A DNA stretch of 64,000 nt from Aphrocallistes beatrix (lineage: Eukaryota > Porifera > Hexactinellida > Sceptrulophora > Aphrocallistidae). A program made the position numbers and the translations under genes. This document shows, piece after piece, positions 44,301-56,300 of this stretch. The first letter of the stretch is position 1; each line of letters opens with the position of its first letter. The DNA is taken from NCBI GenBank assembly GCA_963281255.1, contig OY725495.1:496001-560000 (forward strand), in the 5' to 3' direction. The notes beneath the pieces were generated by a model that was not told the origin of the DNA, ran no database searches, and saw only the letters and a list, made by a program, of their open reading frames with translations.

Positions 44301-47300
44301 TCGAGAAGCTGAAAACGGTATTAGAATGGACATGTTATTTTACTTGTTACTATTCCTCTCAAAGATACGTAAGAGTGCATTGTAAATAATGGAAATATAA
44401 TTAAAAGTAATTAATCTATTTTTAGATCAAAGGGAAGGAAAAGGAGACTTTCTTAGATACGGTATGGAATCATATATACTAACTGTATTATTATCATTAC
44501 TATTGACCGAACAATTTTCAGAATCTTTCTCGATAAGCTTTATAATGAATCGTTTTTGTTAGATCTTTAGATGGTCATTCAGCTGCAAAAGTTACGAGCT
44601 AGCCAATACACTGTTAGAGCTAGGATATCAACCAACTAAAGTTGTTGTTGGAGAATTCTACAAAATTGCTGGAGAGTGTTTATTCTCACAATATCCACCC
44701 ATCAAGTTTTGTATGGTAAGTACGTTGTAAGAGAATAGAAGTACCCTAAGTTGTTCGTGAAAAATGTAATAGCGGATTCCCTAACTGATGCGTGTTCGTT
44801 TGAAAAAAAAATAGAAAGATGTTGCATATACAAATTCCATTGTGTATTAAGGTGACGAATAAGCGAGGTATTTCGGGAGATTACTCTATGGAGCCTATCT
44901 GCACCACACCAGTTAACACTGGGAGTTACGTATGGGAACCAGAAGAGGTGGAACAGCCGTTGAAGACGGAGGGGTGTGGAGCTAGTTATGATTCACGACA
45001 AATGATAGGTAAGTTTAAATATACACAACTATGCCTTCAAAATAAATGAATTATGTGTATATAGATTGGAGCGGGAAGAAATTAAGATTTCTACATCCTA
45101 CTTGGTTTCTACCTTGCACAGGTATGAATCATGCTTGTTCTTGCATTCTCGTCATTTATACATAAATTTGCTAAATTATTTCCTTCCCAAAGCTAGATCT
45201 CTTCAAATACCAAGCTTTATCAGTTGTTAAGCTCCGTAAGAATAAGTTGTACTTCATTCCAAGAGAGATTTACAACATTCCAGAGCTGACGTACTTGGAT
45301 ATCTCACACAATCGTATTTCCCTCCTCCCAGGATTATGGATTCTTGGCTCGAAATTGCAAGTTTTTCTAGCCAACGACAACAACATTGTAAAAATCGATT
45401 TGGATAATTATGGATTTGAAGAAGTATCTTTTGAGCCTAACAACGCCAGAGAGCTTAAGAATTCAAAATCAGGGTTGATGAGTAGCGGCTCGCAAGATTT
45501 GTTTGGCTTGTTTGGAGAAGATTTCTTTCGAAAATGTTACAGTAAAATTTGGATGTTACAACTGCAGAATAACAACCTAACAGAAATTCAAATCACACTA
45601 CTGGACTGCCTCAAGTTACTAGAATATCTTGACATCTCCAACAACCCTGTTAGTTAGTTGATGCGAGTAGTTTATTATATTCTACACCACCCCCTCCCAA
45701 ATTAAAAATTCGGTTACTTAGTAGAATAAAAACAAATCGAATAGTCTGTATTGCAGTTATTGGAAGTCAATTAGGAAAATCATCATTCGAGAAATACAAT
45801 AGAACATCTATAAGTGAGGTCTCTAATAAATGGGGAACCTCTTTATGTGGGTCTATTTTGGCCCATCTTAATTCGTTTCCATACTAATGACTCTATAAGT
45901 GGGGAAATGGGAAATGGGGGAGTTAAAAATTTCAGAAACCATTTTCCCATTCAAATTAACCTCTTTAATTGGGGGAGGGGGAGTGGTAAGAGGGCGGTTT
46001 TCTGGACACGATTTGCAGCTTGTAATAAGATTGGTTTTCAGACCATCTGTGTTGTGACAACATTTTGATCCAAATAGTCAGAAAATGAACGAAATAGTGT
46101 ATTATTGACCTAAAATGACTAAAAAGAATTACTCTTTTTGGATTTATTCAAACCATTTTGGCTTAACATCTTGTGATTACGGTACAGAACCGTAAGTGGG
46201 GAATGGGGGAATATGTACGTCCCGAGCTCCCACTGTATTGTATTTTAAGCTATACTATAATCTGTAAGAATATTGTGTAATATGCATTATACTATTACAC
46301 ATAGATAAAGATTCTCTCCGGATCTCTGAGCAAAACTCTCAAATACCTCAACGTTGATAACCTCCCTCTCATCTCTCCACCACGTTACATCGCAGATCTT
46401 GGAATCGCACATCTGAGAGTGTCAGTTAGAAAGATTGAATATCATTTTGCACTCAATTATAATTTAAAAAAGCTCTCGATTCAATGTGTTTCTAGATACT
46501 TGGACCAATTGAACACAACTGAAGATAACAACACTTGGAATCGACATAGGATTGTTGTGGTGGGGCTGCACAAAGCTGGGAAGACACGGCTTGTGCAAAA
46601 GATTTTGGAAAAAGAAACTGTCCAAACTAATTCAACAAATCAAGGATTGCATATCCATGAATGGAAGACGAAATCAAAAACGCTTCACTTCTGGAAACGA
46701 TTGGATTCGATCTTCGATATTTGGGATTTTTCAGGAGATCCAGTAAGTAGACTGACTATGTTCGTTTTTCTGAACCCCCAAATGACTTTTTCTGTTACTA
46801 CGAAATCCATTTGAATATGCTATTATAAATTTATCCATAGATATTCCAACCTCTATACAACCTGTTTCGACCGAGATCTAGCCTCCATCTCATAGTGTGC
46901 GATATCACGAAGTTCCTAGAAGACATCCGTTTCCAAAGCAGCCTACAAGAACCATTACGCATTCTACTGACGTCATTGCAATCTGTTACTTGGAAAAAGG
47001 ACCAGCCTCTTATGTGCGTGCTCGTGTTCACACATTTGGACGAAATAGTTCGGGTATGTTAACTTTAATTAAACACAGTAAAACTCGGATGTTCAAATTC
47101 ACCAGCATCTCGAATGCTTTAAAATTTTGCTTAGGATGAGAAGGAAATAAAGAAAGCTATTGTAATAAAGTCGATTAGGAGGTACATCAAAGATACGAAC
47201 TTGGTTCTTATCAATGATATGTCAAATGGTACCTACGAAAAGTCAGATCGCATTAATCCGAATGGTGTCAACCTACTCCCAACAGTGGTAGACGTGCACT

Positions 47301-50300
47301 TCGTAAGCTCGGTTACAGGTACGACATATTAGACTCGTTAATTGATTGAATACAACTTTGGTTCAGGATTTTGATTTCAACTTAATAGGTGAGAATATAC
47401 ACAAGCTACAGGCCCGTCTTACTCAAGATATTTTGATCCGAGTAGAGCAAGCTGCGTATGCCAAGTGTGTACCAGAATTTTATCTTGAATTTGAAAAAAG
47501 AATTCGAGAAGGCAAAGTAAGTTCTAAAAAAATGACGAATATTTTTAGACTTTCTAAATCCTAATTCTTTCATAGGAAAGTATTAAAAATCGTCAAAAGA
47601 AAAGAATGAATGTACAACATCATCAGTTCGACAAGTTATTAAGTCTCCCACTTGTGTGTTCGGATGACATATACCACTCACTGAGGGGTGCAGGGCTGTT
47701 GAATAGAGGATCTGGACCAGAGTATGGGAGGGAGACAGTGTGTGATATGCTCACGTTCTTTCATGAGGTAATTATTTGTTTTTAAATAAATATATTTTGT
47801 ATACGTACGTATATTTTGAGGTCACTATCAGTACATAATATTATTGAGCAAAGCAACGCTTGCAAGTGAACAAAAAAAAGAAAGCTGTAATTATATATAT
47901 TTTTGGCTGATTGATATAATTTTTATTAATATCGGACTTTGATAATTGTGTAAAATTGATGAATCTTTGAAAATATAAAGTGGAAACTAAAGTTAAACGT
48001 AAAAATGAGAGCAATTACTGCGGCCATTTTAGTCCTAATAGCTATGCATCCTAAACCACGGCATTATCTCGGATCAGATCCAATATACAGAGCTCCACAT
48101 GCACTTTTTGAAAACTCATTAAATACTAACCTCCTTCTCATCCTAGCTATTTATTCCAATTTTATCATATAACATTATTTTCGAATAAAAAAATATTATT
48201 TTCGAATAAAAAAAGAATATTTTCACTAAAAAAATAAAATTTCTTTCACCGTAAATTACTGGAAAGTTTAAAGATAGGTGAACGCAGGTCCTCCCCCCTT
48301 TCTCGGGTCGCTAGCTGCGGAGACCCCTCCCAATTGACTGAGAACCGCGTCCACAGCACTGTATGCATTATCACCGTTGGTAACGTTATCTACTCCCTCG
48401 TAGATACTCCTGAGAATAACCTCAGCTTTCTTTGGGAATCCATTCTCTATGTAGAGTTCTTGAGGGATGAGTTGGTCGTGAATTCGTTTGGTAGAGACTG
48501 CTTCCTCAGGATTCATTCCGAACGAGAGCAAGTCTAGCAGCACTTGAACGACAGAGGTTGTGATGAAGGAACCACCAGATGCTCCAGATATTGCGTGCAC
48601 TTTGTATTCATCCTTTGTAGTCGATCTATCGAGTACAATCACGGGGGCCATGGAGGATTGGGGGCGTTTGCCGGGTCTGATGAAATTGTGTGGAGAGGGA
48701 GGGAGATGGAAGGCGTTAGAATGGTTAGGGGTAGAGAAATCGTCCATTTCATCGTTGAGGATAATGCCATAAGTGGGAGTGATAAGGCCTGATCCGAAGT
48801 GCAGATTGACACTGATAGTGACAGACACAGCCATTCCGTCAGGATCGAGAATCGAAATGTGTGTTGTGCCATGGTTATCTACCATCATATTAATGGCCCC
48901 GTAGTGGCTAGGCTCATACGTTTTGTCATCAATCTTCTTGTAGATTTGCTCTCCAGTCTCTTCCTTCATTAGCTCTTCCACCATCTGTGTTAAATTTGAG
49001 CTGTGTACAAAATCAGGATCTCCAAAGGAAAACCTCTCGGCGTAGGTATATTTGAATGCCTCTACGATTCTGTGGTAGTCCCATCCGGTTGGAGTGGAGT
49101 TGAACTTTTGTTTGTTAAGAATGTTCATGCAGTAGAGAACAGTAGGGCCTCCGCTTGGGAGTGGAGCTGATATTAGTTTGTATCCTTTGTACTGGGTCGT
49201 GATAACCGGTTTAACTAGCGCCTTGTAGCCCATCAGATCTCCCAGCTCCAGGATGCCCCCATGTTCTCGTGTGTACTCCACTATCTCCGCTGCGATGTCT
49301 CCAGTGTAGAATGCATCAGCTCCCTCGGCCTGTAGTTTCCGTAGGGTTCTGGCTAAACTAGGCCTCTTCATCCTATCTCCTTCTTGTAGCGGCTTTCCAT
49401 CGCGAGAGAATTCGGTGTGATAGATTGAGTTTTGGGACAAAACACTACTCAATTTATCAAGAATCTCGGCGAGGTATGATGAAACAAGGAATCCATTTTC
49501 AGCTGCTGCGATTACTGGTTCAAAAAGTTCTGCCCATGCAAGTCTATAGGAGAGATTTACTTCGATAAGATATACATCAGCAAATATTCTCATTTCGAGA
49601 TTTCAACTGATTTGACAAAATAAATTGACAATTGTCACGTGGCCCTTAAACTTTATTTAACCTATGAAATGGAACAATATGACCATGGAGAGCATAGTTC
49701 CACTTACTTGCCGTATCTTGTGTGGGCTATTTCCAATCCTCTCATCTCTCCTGGAACAGCTACTGAGAGGCCTCCCCTTGTTGAGCTGCTATTTTCTCGC
49801 TTAAACATGTCCTCAGTTGCAGCACTAGGAGCGATTTCTCTGAAATCAATTGTCTCCATCCTGGTAGCATTTTGAAACACAACCATGAATCCTCCGCCAC
49901 CTACCCCGTTATACTGTGGGCTGTATAACCCCATGCATAGAATAGCGACGAAAGCCGCATCAACAGCATTGCCTCCCTTCACCAACACATTCCTGCCCAT
50001 TTCTGAACAGCTTTTGACATCAGTCACCACAACCCCTGTGCCTATTAGAGTGTTGGACTGAGACTGAGCTACCGAAATTATAACCGCGAGACTAACTGAT
50101 AGAAATAAGACTGATGCTGCGGCAATTAACAAGAGGAGGAGAAAGCCTTTTCGACGTTTTGGAACCTTTTGATACCAGCTTACACTATGTTGCCCACCTC
50201 CGAGTTTCTGATACTCATTCCAATTCATGTATGTACGTGTATGTCTAATTGTGAATAAGAACGGTAATTCGAGTCAATCCAATTTCTTCATACAATACAC

Positions 50301-53300
50301 CCTCGCTAAATCCGAACACCCAAAATAGAATCTTATTCGCCTCTAAGCTTTGAATCAACTTTTATAATCTTATTTCTTTAAATAAGATTGAGAAGAAAAG
50401 CAATCATAAAATAATATCCTATTTTAATATTCTAACAGTACAAATTTATTATAGTTACATATACCCGTTGAATTAGTGATTTATTTCACTGATCTGAACG
50501 ATTTTTTCGATAATTGGAGCTGTTCGGATTAGCGAGGGTGTATTGTAGTATATTAAATACCTTTATCTGCATGTGAGAATGAATAATAGGGAAGGGGAGG
50601 GGAAGCCCACATCCCTGTATTATCACTTTATAACAAATCAAGAAGTAAATAATATGAAATGAAAAGGTTTAGTTTACATAAGAGTGGATTTTCAAGCAAA
50701 TCATTCAAACATCGCTTCCATTCTACTGTCAAATGGGGAAATAAGTAATATAGAATGGATACTGGCAAATCAACAAATTTGAGGGGTTTCTAATAAACAA
50801 ACAAACAAACAAACTAAGTCTCCATTGGGATATCGTTAATGTCTCTATCTATATTCATGTCAGTGACGAAACGCATACTCTGACAATCTAAATTCCTCAA
50901 GTTAATCAAGACACATGTCTTCACCGAACTGAAATCAGGCACAAGAACCAAGAGTGAGTTCTGCTCTTGCTCTTGAAAATATTTGTACTTGAATTCAGGT
51001 TGGTTGGCAGCGAAATAGATATGAGGTACCTCCCTTATGAGGAATGGTTCAATGTGAGAATTTTCGTACGGGTAGCAGCTGAGAGTCTCAGGGGCGGTAG
51101 GAGCCATGTGTCCCCATTTTAGAGTGTTCTCAAGTATCTCCAAACGGTCCTCTGTGGTGCAGAATTTGTATATATTGTCGATGTTCTGACCGGAAGTGCC
51201 TAGAAAAGTTCTGCCGTCAATATTCATGAAGTTAGGATTCGTCACCATATTAAGTGTGGAGTAGCTGATAGACTTTGGGAACATTGGCTCATATAGTGGT
51301 TGCTGCGGTAACGTGATGTTACCAGGCTCATTCTCCCCTGGCATCAGGGTAACCTGGACCGAAGACACGATCCGAGAGAGATACTCATCAGCTACACTGA
51401 CACTCTCCAGAGTGCAGATAGTCTGGTTCTTCTCACCTCCCTTCCCCCTCTGTGTACTCTCGTACTTATCAGCGATCAGGTTACCAGCAATTATGACGTG
51501 ACACACCTGAGACATAATCTCACCACCACCTCCACATCCAGTCAGCTGATCAATCAGCAGTTCTAAGCTTAGTACATCTGCGTTCACCCCGCCTACATTC
51601 AAACCTGACACTAGTACCACGTATTTATCATCTCCGATGGGGATGGATTTCTCAGGGCTAGGGAGAGAAGCGAATGCGAGCTCTTCAACCTGAAAACGTC
51701 CCTTATTTTCCTGCTTCCCGAGCACCACGATTGGTACCCCTGTGACTAGCCCCCCTGCCTCCCTTTGGTCCATTAGAAGCGTGAGACGTAGCGAGTGGTC
51801 CTCTATGATGATGTAGTCCTCTTCTTCTGTGTACTTCCTGCACGGGGGGAGTGGGATCAAGTGATGGTCTTCTGACAACTGTTTCAGGACGCTAGGCTTC
51901 AGACGCATGTCTTTGAAAACATTTCCAACTATGCAACACCTAGACAATGTATAAATACGATCTAAAGCATTAGAGTCCAAAATATATACTTCCCTCACCT
52001 CTCTCCTTCTACAATACTTCCCATTTCAACGAGCGGTTTGATTCCCCATTTCTTCTCAGCTGTTTCTTCCAACCTCTCCCTCACTCCCTTCATACGGGCA
52101 TTGTATATTTGCGCGTATTGCTGAGCATATTTCCGAGTTTTCACTATGAAGGTCGTATTCTGGTTTTGGAAATCACACACAGATCTCTCTATAGGCGTAT
52201 GGGTTTCTGTCTGCGATTGTGATTGGGTGTCTGGTAGATCAGAATCCATTTGACCCTGACTCAATTTACCAGCTAATGGGGGAAATCAAAATAAATTCAC
52301 ATCTTCACCGGTTTCAAATGGGTATACAAATTATAGATATTTTACAAATTTCTTTTTAGGAAGGACTCCTCTACAAATACGTAAGCAAAGACAATATTTG
52401 GTACATTTCATTCAACCTACAACTGCTAGGGAATGTGCTCTCCGACATTCTCTCTCACTCACAGATGGGGACCAGTGACTTCTGCGGCAAGTCACCCCCT
52501 GGTATCCTCCCAGTCGAACACATATCTATGTTATTTGTACCATCCAACATATGTAAGTTACAGTATAAAGTTATATATTATAAGATGGTGATGATTTACC
52601 ATTGCCTATTTATATAGCGATAAGTGAAACGTACAGAGATAGAAAACTGTCTAAGGGATATGATAGTCTTTCACACCTGCAAGAATATATCCCGGAAGTG
52701 TTGGAGGACTTTTTGGTATGTTTTGATTTGGTAAATGTTTTAGTATATATCGCGAATAGTTTTATATTTAAATGAAATAATTAAAAACTCATCAAAACCA
52801 AGATTCTGTAAACAACATTTTTATTTTGTTTTCATAAAAATAGACATTCCTGACAGCTCATAACATCTGCACACTACTCTCAAATAGTCACGTGCTAATC
52901 CCAGCTGGTCTCAAGCCCTGCCTTCCCTCTTGCATTCCGAGGAGAGAAGAAGGTCAGGTTGGAACGGACGCGTACTTAATAGGCAACAAGTGCAAGAGAA
53001 TATACAAAATGCAGTTCATGCCCCTAGGATTCTGGAATGTGCTCCTAATGAGAGTAAGTTACACTACGTAAATACGTATAAGCTATCACAAGGGGGCTCA
53101 GACGCAGATTTTATAGTATGTGGACCATCTTCAAATCCAGGGTGGGGGTAACCCCCCCCTAATCCTACCCAATGTAACATACAAATACAGGTGACTCCAC
53201 TTAATTGGGGCCTATCATGATAGTATTTTGTTTCGATTAAGCGGAGCTCCCAATTAACTATGAAATTTAGTATTAGCTTCTACTATGTATAGGAACCATT

Positions 53301-56300
53301 CCGTTCCTGGAGACTTGTCTCAATTAAGCGGAGTTGACTGTATGTATAAATGTATGTTATGTCGATTTTGACAAATTGTTAATTTTGCAAAATTACCAGG
53401 TGTTCAAGATGTTTTTTGTAAAATCGACCTAAAACCCTGTTGCTTTATGAAATAGATATATTTTCAACGAAATCTGAAGTTGATTATTAATGATTGGAAT
53501 TTTTCTCTACAGTTACTAGTTAATCTGCTGCCAGTCGCCTTACCAGGAGGAATTGAATTGAATAAACTCGAACCATTTGAGACGCTAAACTTCCAATCGG
53601 AATGTAACGAGCTTAAAACCAGCCCTGAAAACCTACCCAAACAATTGAGGTAAGCACGAATACGAATATAATATCAATAATACTAATCTAAACTAGTTTC
53701 TTCAATGTCTTCTGATCCCCTACACTCTGAATCTTTGTTAGTTTTCTGGTCCCTCAGGCAATATTCCGAGTTGTCAGGGAAGGGGAATAGGAATGGGTGC
53801 CAATTCCCTTGAATAGAAGGGCGTGTCGTGTGCCAGTATCGCTTTATCTGCCCCACATTGATCCCTGAATGGGATCTCAATCTCCAGAATTCAATTTTTA
53901 TTTTCTCTTCATCCAATTGCGCAAGAACGACTGATATTTTTCTCCCGCAAAGATAGTCCGCTTCAACTCTCGCCTGGCCAGCATTCTTACGAAGGTAGAT
54001 TGACACAGAGGGTACCTTTTTCGCGAAATCTAACAAATTTTCATCTAAGAACTTCCTGATACCATAACTAGCGTTTTGAGAGGTCGAATAGAAGATGGTT
54101 AGTCTTTTCAACTGGATTAGATTGCGACCCATTACTCCCAATTCTACAAACGGGAGAGAAGACATCCCGTAATAACAAAATCTAATTGTTCAAAGAATAA
54201 ATATAAATTTGTTCTTAGAAACGACGTTGAAGATATCACACAAAGTTTCATCGTCAAGTGTCTACCTACAGCGACCTTATTACCAGATGGAATTAGATTT
54301 GAACTGAAGGAGTTCCTCACTGCAGAGATTTACTATTGGGGCAGTGGCGTTATCATTAGTTCGGACCAGGGATGGAATCTCAAGGTACCAATGTTAAAAT
54401 ATCTAAGCATTTTATCTTCATAAAAAATCTCATCTTCAATTGGTTATATAAAATCTACAATTCAGAGCTTTACAGTATACGAATATTCTATAGATATGTG
54501 CGTGTGAAGACACACCAATACAACCCGGCATCCTAACAGATGCTCATGGTATCCAACTCTCTCTGTACGCCGACAATGATTCAGTGGAAACGAGACTTTT
54601 GAGGTTGTCTCATGACGTCATCATCCAAGTAATAGCTTACCTTCAAATTTTGATAATTATATACTTGTATATGATAGTAGTGTTACATAAATTGTGTATT
54701 TTTCAGACGATACAGATGCACTTTCCAGGCCTATGCTTCACTTCAGAAAAGTCTGTGCCTTGGGTAGAAGTGTATGCCCTGATTGACAACCAATCTGGCC
54801 TAATATTAGATTACGGATCAAATCACCCATCAACTTTCAACCTAAAACTGCTATCGGGCATACTTCACCACAGCTTAGAAGAAGAGGCTCAGTTGAAACA
54901 GATCGACCTGAGGGAAGTTATGCCTGACATCCTCATGAGGGACATTCCTTCTCGAATGAACTTGACAACAAGTAACTACCATTAAAATTGATGTGTAAAT
55001 GAATTGAATTTTATACACATATTTTGCAGGTCAAAATTATGTATTTTTCGAGGGAAAGGAAGAACCACCACAAGTTGATGAGGTGTTTACACCAGAAGAG
55101 AATTGTTATTTCGAAAGACATCTTTGTTCCAAGGGTTGTATGGATCTCATAAAAACAGGTTCAGGGGGAATAGAACACTTGGTAAGATTGTCAGTTATAA
55201 TTATTGTGAACACATACGTACTATTTATATTTATTTTCAATTTAGTCAAAACTCGAGGCTCCGTACAAACTAATGATGAGAGAGTCACGCAACCTTCTTA
55301 ACATATCTAATGAAAACGTATGTTGAATCCTTTACAAATGAAAATGGTGAAATTTATTCTATAAAGAATGCATTTGTAGGTAGTAAAATTTGTCGGTGTA
55401 AACTTCCACCCTCCCATGATTTTACTCTCAAGATCTCCTCACGGATCTCTCAGAGGATATCTAACTGAAAAGAATTGCGGACTCAACAACATCGCAACAC
55501 ATGCAGTAGCAATGCAGGTTATCAGCGAGATTCAATGAGTAGCACGGAGCATTCACAAATGTATGTAGTTACGATGTGTTTTCTCGTTTAGGTGGTGAGT
55601 ACGTTGTTTTTCTTAGAACAACAGAACATCTGTCATATACAGCTAACATCTGATACAGTGCTAATCTATTACTTTGAACCAATGAGGATAAAACTATCTG
55701 ATGCTGGCATATCACACTACTCTAAAACGCAGGTACTATATTCAACAAAATTTGGACATAAAAATACGTGACAATGTATTATGTGTGTTTCTAATTAGAC
55801 ATTGGTTTGTACGAGAGAAGAACAAGACTTATTGCTAGCACAAGAACCATCAGTAAGTTGAAATTTTCTGAATTGAGTGACAATAATGTAACGGATACTT
55901 AATATTGGTAGCTGACCATCTTGCAATTCGGATTCCTGTTATACGAGATCTCCACCGGTTTGAGGCCATTCGAAGGAGTCTACTCACTGCAAGAAGTGAT
56001 GCGACTAGCTCTACACTCGAAACTAGATCTGAACATAGAAGCGCACCTCTTGTACAGAATAAAGGAACAAGACGAAATGGACGCGAAAAGACCTGGTAAT
56101 CGCAAGCTGAGCACTATGAGCCTACTGGACGGGAGATCTGTGAAGATAGGACATAGTTCTGCTGTAAATTCGTTTGAATTGAAAGGAGCAGAGGTGTCTG
56201 CCTGCCATCGTCTGTGTATACAACCGATATTAGGTAGGGGAATTCATAAATTATATTGCAATGTATACATATGCTGGATCAAATTAAACGTAATTCTAAG

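Noticed and set aside
48268-50228. Two separate open frames (441 and 174 residues) as two genes
   Set aside because: They join in phase across a 164-bp GT-AG intron into one complete gamma-glutamyltransferase; the first 16 residues of the longer frame are intron.
50814-52264. Two adjacent minus-strand frames (89 and 394 residues) as separate genes
   Set aside because: A 59-bp intron joins them into a full-length POLD2 of the expected size.
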